Shown piece after piece: positions 1-5,554 of a DNA stretch of 5,554 bases. Below the pieces are notes generated by a model, which saw only the letters and a program-made list of their open reading frames with translations, was not told where the DNA came from and did not search any database. Positions within the stretch are counted from its first letter, which is position 1. Each line of letters begins with the position of its first letter. This stretch comes from a bacterium (GTDB lineage: Bacteria > Verrucomicrobiota > Kiritimatiellia > UBA8416). The translations under genes and the position numbers were made by a program. Where the stretch lies: contig JAIFLS010000033.1 in assembly GCA_020048935.1 (NCBI GenBank), forward strand, positions 1-5,554, written 5' to 3'.

Positions 1-41
1 CGGTCAACCGTGGATACGTCATAGCTGATCAACATCATCAT
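1..41 (-). CDS. cas2: Cas2, N-terminal 13 codons only (runs off left edge)
   Basis: Cas2 is the small ferredoxin-fold protein that forms the Cas1-Cas2 integrase complex for spacer acquisition. Only the start is visible: MMMLISYDVSTVD, then the window ends. The ISYDVST segment is the typical first beta strand of Cas2 with its conserved Asp (residue 8 from the first Met). Three consecutive ATG codons (41, 38 and 35) leave the exact start open. An AAGG lies 4 nt before the first and 7 nt before the second ATG, so either could be used. The gene begins 11 nt after the cas1 stop, the usual tight cas1-cas2 arrangement. Identification rests on a short peptide plus position, but the two agree well. 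The rest of the gene and any CRISPR array lie outside the window. Confidence 0.88.
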   Translation of the reverse strand, partial: MMMLISYDVSTVD

Positions 42-52
42 CCTGCCTTACC

Positions 53-1084
53 TCACTTCCAGATCAGCGGCGGATAGCCGTCGAGGTCGCCGCGTATATA
101 CCGCGCCAGCAGCAATGCCTGCAGATGGAAACACAACCCCAGCGGCACGCTCTCGTTCAAAAACGGATGCAGCATCTCTTCCTGCTTGCGCTTCTGGTAC
201 GCCACCAGCAGAGCCTTGCGCGTATCGTCCGTCATTTCCACCGCACCGGACTCGGTCTGCTTGAACCCGGCTGCCTGCACCTGTCGCAGATTCACCAGCG
301 AAAGCGCCAGCCGGTCGGCAAAGAAGGGCCGGAATTCCTCCATCAGGTCCAGTGCCAGGCTCGGCCGTCCTGGCCGGTCGCGGTGCAGGAACCCGACCTG
401 CGGATCAAGGCCCACGGCCTCCAGCGCACCGGTGCAGTCATGCGCCAGCAGCGTGTAGATGAACGAAAGCAGCGCATTCAAGTTGTCCATGGGCGGACGC
501 CGGTTGCGGCCCCGGAAAAAGAAGTCTTCTTTCTGCACCGTGATCAGCCTGTCGAACACTCTGAAATACTGCCGACTGACGTCCCCTTCCCTGCCACGCA
601 CCGCATCCAGATCGGTCTCGTTCTCCAGCCCGCGCAGCAGCCCCCCGATCCGCGCGGCCGCCTCCGCCACCTCGTCCATTCCATCCTTGCCGCCATGATC
701 CCGCCCGGCCCGCAGCAGCACCGTACGCGCATTGGCCGCCTTCCCCAGCAGCATGCAACGGGCCAGCGCGGCGCTCTCCGCCAGATCATCCGCCATCCGA
801 TACTGGCGGCGGCGCAGATGTACATTCCCGCTGACGGCACCCTCCACCCTCGCCAGAAAACGCCCGTTCTCGCTCAGGAAGCTAATCTGCACCGCATTCT
901 CAGCGCAATGGTGCATCAGGAACGGACTGCACATGACGTTGCCGAAACACACAATACCGCCAAGCGTATGCACCGGCACGCGCAGGCGCACTTCGTGTTC
1001 CACACTGACCACCACCGATTCGCCCTCCTTCTTCAGATAGGCGGCCTGGGTGGTCACGAAAAGGGTATTCAGGTATTTTTTCAT
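53..1084 (-). CDS. cas1: CRISPR-associated endonuclease/integrase Cas1, type I-C
   Basis: Cas1 is the metal-dependent integrase that, with Cas2, inserts new spacers at the leader end of the CRISPR array. The 343-residue product has the usual length for type I-C Cas1 and a complete architecture: an N-terminal beta-rich domain (about residues 1-90) and a C-terminal helical catalytic domain. The expected metal-binding residues are visible: Glu166 in GREGDVSRQYF, His234 in GFLHRDRPGRPS, and Asp246 in LALDLMEEFRP. The C-terminus (YPPLIWK) is typical of the I-C subfamily. The ATG overlaps the cas4 stop by 4 nt (ATGA). Only a weak GGA lies upstream, so translation is probably coupled to cas4. cas2 follows after 11 nt. 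I see no frameshift or missing catalytic residue, so adaptation looks intact here. Confidence 0.97.
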   Translation of the reverse strand: MKKYLNTLFVTTQAAYLKKEGESVVVSVEHEVRLRVPVHTLGGIVCFGNVMCSPFLMHHCAENAVQISFLSENGRFLARVEGAVSGNVHLRRRQYRMADDLAESAALARCMLLGKAANARTVLLRAGRDHGGKDGMDEVAEAAARIGGLLRGLENETDLDAVRGREGDVSRQYFRVFDRLITVQKEDFFFRGRNRRPPMDNLNALLSFIYTLLAHDCTGALEAVGLDPQVGFLHRDRPGRPSLALDLMEEFRPFFADRLALSLVNLRQVQAAGFKQTESGAVEMTDDTRKALLVAYQKRKQEEMLHPFLNESVPLGLCFHLQALLLARYIRGDLDGYPPLIWK

Positions 1085-1752
1085 GGTTCCGACTCAAACG
1101 TATGCGCAACCGCGTCTTGCAGGTAGCGCCGGGCGGATTTCCGTCCATTGGTTGTTTCCGGCATACAGACCGACATCAGCGAGCAGCTCTGGCACTTCGT
1201 TTCGTAAACAGCGGGAGGCGTCAGTCCCGAATCCACGAGGGCATGCAGCCGTTGCGCAGTGCATGCCGTCAATTCCCGCAACCGCTCGTCCAGGGGCACA
1301 TCCTTGCGGCGGCGGGTCGTGCCATAGAAGAGAGCCGCTTCCGGGATGGAGCATGCCAGCATTTCCTCCAGACACATCGCCTGGGCGCAAAGCTGCACCT
1401 CGTCGCAGCGGTCGGGCTTCGGTTTACCGCGTTTATACTCCACCGGGAAGGCCCGCCAGCGACCGCTGCGCCCCTCAAGCGCAATCCCGGCATCATCACG
1501 CTGGAACTCCACCACATCCGCCACCCCGATCAGCCCAAGCGCCAGCGAGCGCAGCCGCAGCCCGCGCACGATCCGCACATCCCCCCGCGACTCCGCCGCC
1601 GCCTCATGCACCCGCTCATGCAGGATACGCCCCTCGGCGGTAAAGCGGTTCTCGGTCCAGATCTGCTCCACATGGATCAGCGCACACTGCCGCTCGCAGA
1701 AGCTCAGGTGCTGCAAGGCGGAAATCGGCAGCAGTTCGTATTCAGAATACAT
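1081..1752 (-). CDS. cas4: CRISPR-associated exonuclease Cas4, type I-C
   Basis: Cas4 is a RecB-like PD-(D/E)XK nuclease with a [4Fe-4S] cluster; in type I-C systems it trims prespacers and helps select PAM-compatible ones with Cas1-Cas2. From the ATG at 1752 the protein has 223 residues. The four cluster cysteines fit Cys19 (LSFCERQC) plus Cys187, Cys190 and Cys196 (KCQSCSLMSVC). The nuclease residues are His46 (RILHERVHE), Asp79 (GVADVVEF), Glu105 and Lys107 (PVEYKRG) and Gln120 (VQLCAQAMCLEE). I prefer the ATG at 1752, with AAAGG 5 nt upstream and a family-typical MYSEYELLPISALQHL start. A GTG two codons earlier (1758) behind GGAG is possible. The gene overlaps cas1 by 4 nt. Its upstream neighbour is not cas7, as expected in type I-C, but a separate nuclease gene ending at 1786. 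Confidence 0.96.
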   Translation of the reverse strand: MYSEYELLPISALQHLSFCERQCALIHVEQIWTENRFTAEGRILHERVHEAAAESRGDVRIVRGLRLRSLALGLIGVADVVEFQRDDAGIALEGRSGRWRAFPVEYKRGKPKPDRCDEVQLCAQAMCLEEMLACSIPEAALFYGTTRRRKDVPLDERLRELTACTAQRLHALVDSGLTPPAVYETKCQSCSLMSVCMPETTNGRKSARRYLQDAVAHTFESEP

Positions 1753-1785
1753 AGGCACCTTTCTCCGTCACGTAACGAAGTGGAG

Positions 1786-2673
1786 TCAGTTTTTTGCCCC
1801 ACCCCATGCGCAACAAGCACGAAGTTTCTCGGCAAGGACTGTCTCAATCCGGTTAAAATCCTGGAAATACACCGACACCAGCTTTTTACCGGTCTCCTGA
1901 TACAGCTTTTGCTTCTTGAGCATGCCGATTTTATAATCCGCCGTGTCCATGCCCCAGTACTCGATGTAGACATCGTATTCCGGCAAATAGAAGTCCGGAC
2001 GGATCGCGTATCCATCAACAATCCGGAAGCGTTCGTCGTAGCGGTAGGCAACCCCCTTGCCGGCCAGCCACTCGGCAATCCGCCGCTCCCCCTTCGATTG
2101 CACCAGGGTGCCATCTTTCGCGCGGATGGTCTTGTTCAGTTCAACCTTCATGTCGAAATTGCGCCTCTCCAGATACACCTCGTCGAAGCACCGGTCGCAG
2201 AAAACGCGCTGGAAAGCCTTTCGCGAGCGCGCAAACTCATCCGCACTGACGGTCACGCCGCACCGGCGGCAGTGCTGCACTTGGCTGGCGGCCGCGATTT
2301 CGACCGCCTTCTTGATCGTCATGCCAGCCGTATACACACTGCGCTTCACGTAATCCTTTTCCGCCGGATTGCGGTAAAGATCGCGCAGATCCGGCAGCGC
2401 CTTCTCGGCGGCGGCACCGAATGCGCTCAGCGCCTTGGCCGCATACTGGCGGGTCTGCGGATGCGTATCCGCCAGCAGCGGCTGCAGCACCGCCACGGCC
2501 TCGTCCGGCGGCACCAGTCCGGCCAGCTTGCCGATGCCCGCCGCCGCCAGGCGGCGCAGCCGGGCGGAACTCGAACTGCACAATTGCGCCAGTTCCGGCA
2601 GCGCCGCGCCATCCGCGCCCTCGCCCAGTGCCATAATGCGCGCCACCAGTTTCAGTTCCGTATTGCGGTCCAT
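1786..2673 (-). CDS. HEAT-like / zinc-ribbon / PD-(D/E)XK nuclease protein inserted between cas7 and cas4
   Basis: This 295-residue protein is not a standard type I-C Cas protein and I do not recognise a named family. Residues 1-130 read as paired alpha helices of HEAT type, for example LPELAQLCSSSSARLRRLAA, then VAVLQPLLADTHPQTRQYAA and KALPDLRDLYRN. A four-cysteine site follows: CRRC (Cys135, Cys138) and CDRC (Cys159, Cys162), probably a zinc ribbon. Residues 190-285 match a restriction-like nuclease fold: SKGERRIAEWL (Glu196), RPDFYLPEYDVYIEYWG (Asp227, Glu238), then a lysine-rich helix with MLKKQKLY. This resembles the nuclease modules of Vsr/DUF559-like and some helicase-linked proteins. 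The ATG at 2673 has AAAGGA 8 nt upstream. The reading frame stays open to a TTG at 2877, but that extension is Arg-rich low-complexity and runs through a hairpin. The stop lies 33 nt before the cas4 ATG, so it is probably cotranscribed with the adaptation genes. Whether it serves CRISPR immunity or is passenger DNA is unknown. Confidence 0.85.
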   Translation of the reverse strand: MDRNTELKLVARIMALGEGADGAALPELAQLCSSSSARLRRLAAAGIGKLAGLVPPDEAVAVLQPLLADTHPQTRQYAAKALSAFGAAAEKALPDLRDLYRNPAEKDYVKRSVYTAGMTIKKAVEIAAASQVQHCRRCGVTVSADEFARSRKAFQRVFCDRCFDEVYLERRNFDMKVELNKTIRAKDGTLVQSKGERRIAEWLAGKGVAYRYDERFRIVDGYAIRPDFYLPEYDVYIEYWGMDTADYKIGMLKKQKLYQETGKKLVSVYFQDFNRIETVLAEKLRACCAWGGAKN

Positions 2674-2681
2674 TCCGCGTT

Positions 2682-2687
2682 TCCTTT
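2682..2687 (-). promoter_or_regulatory. Ribosome binding site that sets the nuclease gene start
   Basis: On the minus strand AAAGGA stands 8 nt before the ATG at 2673. No comparable site precedes the TTG at 2877, which supports the shorter 295-residue protein over the 363-residue reading. Confidence 0.6.
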
Positions 2688-2697
2688 CTTTCCGCAA

Positions 2698-2830
2698 AGC
2701 CATCTTGCGTGGCGTCCCGGGGGACTTACTGCGGACGCGATTCGTGGCCATGCAAACCGCTGCCGCGTTTTCTCCAGCTTCTCCACGTTTCCCGTCCGGC
2801 GCAAGTCCCCCGGACGCCGCAAAGGATGCC
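2698..2830. repeat. Imperfect inverted repeat, possible small MITE- or REP-like element
   Basis: The left arm GGCGTCCCGGGGGACTT (2711-2727) is complementary to the right arm AAGTCCCCCGGACGCC (2803-2818), apart from one missing base. Weaker complementarity extends inward (GGACG near 2733 with CGTCC near 2793) and outward (GCCATC..TTGC near 2698-2708 with GCAAAGGATGCC at 2819-2830). The whole structure spans about 133 bp around a roughly 75-bp centre with no gene. This could be a short non-autonomous mobile element, a REP-type repeat or a long RNA hairpin. I found no clear target-site duplication. Confidence 0.55.
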
Positions 2831-2848
2831 CGAGCCAGCCCCCTCTCC

Positions 2849-2874
2849 CCCCGCCACCGGAACCGGCGGCGGGG
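2849..2874 (-). terminator. GC-rich hairpin after cas7, possible terminator or processing site
   Basis: On the minus strand CCCCGCCGCCGG, two bases, then CCGGTGGCGGGG can form an 11-12 pair stem beginning 15 nt after the cas7 stop. In minus-strand RNA the single imperfect position is a G-U wobble, while on the opposite strand it would be an A-C mismatch, so the fold favours operon-sense RNA. A purine-rich GGAGAGGGGG follows instead of a U-tract, so a classical intrinsic terminator is doubtful. Attenuation or mRNA 3' end protection is possible. Confidence 0.4.
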
Positions 2875-2889
2875 CAAGACAAAGGCCGC

Positions 2890-3818
2890 TCACAGCATCT
2901 CGATCAGTTCCACCCCGGCAGGCGGCTTCCCGACCGTGACGGTGTAGTCGGAGAAGGCTCGTGGGGGCGCATCACCAAGCCCGTCGTTCTTCTGCACCTT
3001 CACCAGATCGAACAGCTTCTGCGCTGAGGCATTGCCGAGTTCGCTTTCATGCTTGAACACAATCAGCTTGCGGGGTGCCATCTCGCCACGAGCGGCAGAC
3101 CGATCATGATCAAACATATTGGTCAGCGCATCCCAGAACAATTTCAGATCGTCTTCAGAAAAGCCGGTCTGCTTCGCCAACGGCGCGGAGATGAAGCCAT
3201 GCATCTCATAGAGCCCGTAGGGGATGGTGAACTTGCGCCCCATTGTGCGATTGTCACCACCCTGCTTATCGGCCTCCGCCTGCGTTGCCACAGCCATTCG
3301 CGTGATCGTATGCTCACCGCTGAAAATACGATCAATGCTTCGGGCAAAGCCAAACTGAACGGGGCCACGAACCTGGCCACAATTGAATTCCTTCAGCGAC
3401 ATAACCGCGCCAAAGGTGCGAATATCGAAAAAGTTTTTGCACATCCAGTCTTTAGCCTGCTCAATAGTCGTCTTGTTCTCTTTCTCACCATCCGACAAAG
3501 CCTCATATGCTTTTTTCTGCTGATTCGTTAGTACCGCCTTCTCCTTGACGTAAATCTCAAATGGCGGCTCTTCATGCTTCACAAGGGTAACAAAGTTGCG
3601 CACCTTGCGTTTCAGACACACATCCGTGACAAGGCCATTGCCCGTCTCCGGATCAATACGCGGTAGGTTGCCGGCATCGGGATCCCCGTTCGGATTCCCG
3701 TCCTCGTCTCCGGATCAATACGCGGTAGGTTGCCGGCATCGGGATCCCCGTTCGGATTCCCGTCCTTGACATCGAACAGCAGCACAAATTCATACCGATT
3801 CTTGATTGCTTCACTCAT
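2890..3818 (-). pseudogene. cas7: Cas7 (Csd2), type I-C Cascade backbone, frameshifted by a 62-bp duplication
   Basis: Cas7 is the RNA-binding subunit that polymerises along the crRNA to form the type I-C Cascade backbone. The ATG at 3818 overlaps the cas8c stop by 1 nt (TAATG) and has GGGGAGG 7 nt upstream. The first 38 residues are normal, ending in the family motif GNPNGDPDAGNLPRIDPET. A second copy of the same 62 bp then shifts the frame, adds 30 foreign residues and stops at 3612-3614. The remainder stays open from about residue 39 of the native numbering (GNGLVTDVCLKRKVRNF) to the TGA at 2890. Deleting one repeat copy gives an uninterrupted 288-residue Cas7, the normal family length, and no other lesion is visible. 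The downstream fragment (243 residues from a GTG at 3621) would lack the N-terminal core and has no obvious ribosome binding site. I saw no classical slippery heptamer that would rescue the frame. Confidence 0.93.
3643..3766. repeat. Perfect 2 x 62-bp tandem duplication inside cas7
   Basis: Positions 3643-3704 and 3705-3766 are identical over all 62 bases. Identity ends exactly at both edges (3642 C against 3704 T; 3705 C against 3767 T), so there is no leftover microhomology at the junction. Because 62 is not a multiple of three, the extra copy frameshifts cas7. Each unit encodes native residues 19-38. In the third reading frame the unit contains a TGA, so adding more copies cannot restore the gene; only contraction to one copy can. 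Confidence 0.98.
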
Positions 3819-4222
3819 TACGCATCCTCCCCTTCTGTTGTTGTTTCAACTTCAACCGTATCCTTCTTCGTGAAAAAGTCCTGGCGCTGATGGTAGTAAC
3901 CAACCGCAAACCGGCCCTGGTCCTCCAGCCCCATAATCGACGGAATGCCTTGCGGAGGCACCAGATCCATGACCTCCTGCAACTGCCGTTCAAGCCAGAC
4001 CGTATTCTTTCCGCCATTTCTAATCTTGGCGAGATGATGAATCGCCAGATCCTGCAGTCGTTTAAACGTGACCAACGGTGAACTTGCCGCCGCGCCGAAA
4101 TACGTATCGCGGATGGTCTTGTTCAATCCCCGCCCCTGCGCCTGCTCCTGAATCCGTTCCAGCACGGCAAACAGCCGCCCCAGCACATAACCGATGTTGC
4201 CGTATTCCCTGTCCAGTGACAC
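3818..4222 (-). CDS. cas11c: Cas11c small subunit, internal translation product of cas8c
   Basis: Type I-C systems are known to make the Cascade small subunit Cas11c from an internal start in the 3' part of cas8c. Here an in-frame GTG at 4222 is preceded by AAAGGAGGT, with 4 nt between it and the GTG. This is far better than chance for the middle of a gene. The product would have 134 residues, starting (M)SLDREYGNIGYVLGRLFAVL and ending at the cas8c stop, close to the size of known Cas11c proteins. It is mostly helical, as expected for a small subunit lining the Cascade belly, with a charged Thr/Glu-rich tail. The site and size are seen directly; use of the start is inferred from the established type I-C mechanism. 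Confidence 0.8.
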   Translation of the reverse strand: MSLDREYGNIGYVLGRLFAVLERIQEQAQGRGLNKTIRDTYFGAAASSPLVTFKRLQDLAIHHLAKIRNGGKNTVWLERQLQEVMDLVPPQGIPSIMGLEDQGRFAVGYYHQRQDFFTKKDTVEVETTTEGEDA

Positions 4223-5554
4223 GCCTACCTCCTTTGTTGTTGCCTTTGTAAGTCTCGCTTGACGTGCGAGAACGCCTTTGATCAGTGATGCCCGTTGATA
4301 GTCTATTTTCTGCTCCGCCTTGCAACGCCTTATGGCATTGGTCAGCAATGTGCGTGGATACGCCCCGCCCGTCAGGACCGCGCGCATGACATCGCCGCCA
4401 AGATTCGGGGGAATGTTATCCGCCTTATGTTCGGTCGCTGTTGAAACGAGCAACTGAAAAAGCGAGACGAATTCCAGATCGTGCGGTGCGCGGACTATTT
4501 CAATATCCGCGAAATGCTGAGCCATGCGCTCCTTTACCTCCTTGACGCTCCCGTTGTACCAGAAGCGTACAGAAAGACGGGAAGCATTCGGCGAAAGCCC
4601 CAGCACATAAAACGGGATGTCGCCCTCCTGCGGAGGAATGCCGGTGCGGGCAGATTTAAGAAGAGAACGGATTTTATCGTAGCTGACAGCCTCTTCGCCC
4701 TTCTTCGGGTTCAGATAGGCGGGCAGATCGGACTCCAGGTCGCAACCTTCTTTGGCCCAGAACACGGTGCTGGAGTCTCCCACCTGAAAGCGCTGCTGTT
4801 CCGATGCCAAGAGAATATTCAGAGCCGTCGTGTACGCGAATTCGTTATGCCGGCCAATCGGAGCATTCAAACCTTGATCATTTTTTGTTCTTCCGTAGGA
4901 GCAGTATGCATCATCATTAAAACTAACTATGTTTGCACCTGATGTTTGAGCCTTCCACACACCTTTGATTGCCGTGTGGAGCACAGCTATTGAATCCTTT
5001 TCTCCGCTTATTGCGCACGCCTGCGGTGTTCCACCGCCTTTCTCGAAAAGTTCTTTAATGCGATCAACGACAACAGGTCTTTGTGCAATCAACTCGGTAT
5101 CACCGTCAAATAGGAAGGTAATGTTTGCATTCTCTTCCATAATGGCTGGGAACAGCTCATGGTCTCGCACGGTTGCGATCTCACGGCTCCCATAAAACAT
5201 GAATAACGCCTTAACTCGATCATCCGCCAAATCGCCGAGGTCTTCGCGCAACCGTTTAATAAAGGCATCAACGGCATCCCTTGCCTTCTCGATATCTTTT
5301 GCCGAGTTCGATTTGGGTACGCCCAATACATACTGCGGGTTATCCCACAGCAGGTTCTCCTTTATACCCGACGTCTTCTTTTCTCCCTGAGGTACACGAA
5401 AACAGCGTGCAACTTTAGTTTTTCCCGTGCCTGTTCGCGTGTCTCGAATGTTTACCAACGCGCCTTTGCCGTCAATAACGAGTAGAAAAGGAATAGGCTT
5501 ATCTTCAAAACCATAAGGAGGAGGATTTAAGGATTCATCGTGGAGCATTCTATC
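3818..5554 (-). CDS. cas8c: Cas8c (Csd1), type I-C Cascade large subunit, 5' end cut by window edge
   Basis: Cas8c is the large subunit of type I-C Cascade; it recognises the PAM and helps open the DNA target and recruit Cas3. The visible 578 residues show family signatures near the N-terminus: PPPYGFEDKPIPFLLVIDG, then RVPQGEKKTSGIKENLLWDN. The C-terminal helical third contains the Cas11c region. The first ATG inside the window (5548) is probably not the true start. The frame is open to the edge (Asp-Arg before that Met), and Csd1 proteins usually carry about ten more residues of the form of a short helix with YY before this point, so the start probably lies just beyond the edge. There is no internal stop. 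The stop overlaps the cas7 ATG by 1 nt. Base composition is noticeably lower in GC than in cas1. Confidence 0.96.
   Translation of the reverse strand, partial: DRMLHDESLNPPPYGFEDKPIPFLLVIDGKGALVNIRDTRTGTGKTKVARCFRVPQGEKKTSGIKENLLWDNPQYVLGVPKSNSAKDIEKARDAVDAFIKRLREDLGDLADDRVKALFMFYGSREIATVRDHELFPAIMEENANITFLFDGDTELIAQRPVVVDRIKELFEKGGGTPQACAISGEKDSIAVLHTAIKGVWKAQTSGANIVSFNDDAYCSYGRTKNDQGLNAPIGRHNEFAYTTALNILLASEQQRFQVGDSSTVFWAKEGCDLESDLPAYLNPKKGEEAVSYDKIRSLLKSARTGIPPQEGDIPFYVLGLSPNASRLSVRFWYNGSVKEVKERMAQHFADIEIVRAPHDLEFVSLFQLLVSTATEHKADNIPPNLGGDVMRAVLTGGAYPRTLLTNAIRRCKAEQKIDYQRASLIKGVLARQARLTKATTKEVGVSLDREYGNIGYVLGRLFAVLERIQEQAQGRGLNKTIRDTYFGAAASSPLVTFKRLQDLAIHHLAKIRNGGKNTVWLERQLQEVMDLVPPQGIPSIMGLEDQGRFAVGYYHQRQDFFTKKDTVEVETTTEGEDA
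4227..4235 (-). promoter_or_regulatory. Internal Shine-Dalgarno sequence for Cas11c
   Basis: AAAGGAGGT on the minus strand includes a full-length complement of the 16S rRNA 3' end. It is followed after 4 nt (AGGC) by the in-frame GTG at 4222. Inside the cas8c frame it encodes Lys-Glu-Val. This site decides the Cas11c start. Confidence 0.82.

Larger units (their letters stand above)
2674..2889. other. Intergenic spacer between broken cas7 and the nuclease gene
   Basis: These 216 bp separate the cas7 stop from the nuclease start, an unusually long gap for a type I-C operon whose other junctions here range from a 4-nt overlap to 33 nt. The spacer contains a GC-rich hairpin near the cas7 end and a long imperfect inverted repeat. 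I see no convincing -35/-10 promoter pair. The open frames crossing it are Arg- and Gly-rich and look like by-products of high GC. Confidence 0.6.

Noticed and set aside
125..1126. A 333-codon open frame on the plus strand across cas1
   Set aside because: Antisense to an intact Cas1 with catalytic residues; composition is His/Gln/Arg-rich with no recognisable motif.
2674..2877. A 68-residue N-terminal extension of the nuclease protein from a TTG at 2877
   Set aside because: It reads through the hairpin and inverted repeat, is Arg/Gly-rich low complexity, and lacks a ribosome binding site, while the ATG at 2673 has a good one.
1102..3027. A 641-codon open frame on the plus strand, antisense to cas4, the nuclease gene and part of cas7
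   Set aside because: It runs opposite to three well-supported genes, is rich in Arg, His, Gln and Pro, shows no domain, and is explained by the lack of stops in GC-rich antisense frames.
2890..3621. A separate, re-initiated shorter Cas7 from the GTG at 3621
   Set aside because: That codon is an internal Val of native Cas7, no clear Shine-Dalgarno precedes it, and the product would lack the conserved N-terminal 45 residues.
3643..3766. A CRISPR repeat unit or minimal array
   Set aside because: The two units abut with no spacer, lie inside a coding sequence and encode a conserved Cas7 motif; it is a tandem gene-internal duplication.

Overview
The window is most of a type I-C CRISPR-Cas operon, read entirely from the minus strand (right to left). 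In transcription order it holds cas8c/csd1 (5' end cut by the right edge), cas7/csd2 (broken), an unexpected nuclease gene, cas4, cas1, and the first 13 codons of cas2 (cut by the left edge). cas3 and cas5c would be expected beyond the right edge, and the CRISPR array beyond cas2 on the left. No repeat-spacer array, tRNA, rRNA or transposase gene is visible. The host is a bacterium. GC-rich stretches and strong AAGGAGG-type ribosome binding sites do not fix the phylum. A Verrucomicrobiota/Kiritimatiellota/Lentisphaerota-like host is only a weak hunch.

The interference part (2890-5554) has Cas8c and Cas7, and an embedded Cas11c small subunit very probably made from an internal GTG at 4222 behind a perfect Shine-Dalgarno sequence. 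cas7 carries an exact 62-bp tandem duplication (3643-3704 and 3705-3766) in its conserved N-terminal NGDPDAGN segment. This shifts the frame and stops translation after 68 codons. Removing one copy restores a full-length 288-residue Cas7, so the lesion is recent, reversible or an assembly error.

The middle part (1786-2889) is not standard for type I-C. About 216 bp without a convincing gene contain a GC-rich hairpin just after the cas7 stop and a long imperfect inverted repeat. It is followed by a 295-residue protein with HEAT-like helices, a four-cysteine zinc site and a PD-(D/E)XK nuclease domain. This gene sits directly upstream of cas4.

The adaptation part (1-1758) looks intact: cas4 overlaps cas1 by 4 nt and cas2 starts 11 nt after the cas1 stop. 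Catalytic residues are present in Cas4 and Cas1, and the usual Asp in the visible start of Cas2. As written, the locus would have a complete adaptation module and no functional Cascade backbone. The two most interesting points are the duplication-broken cas7 and the nuclease lodged between the interference and adaptation genes.
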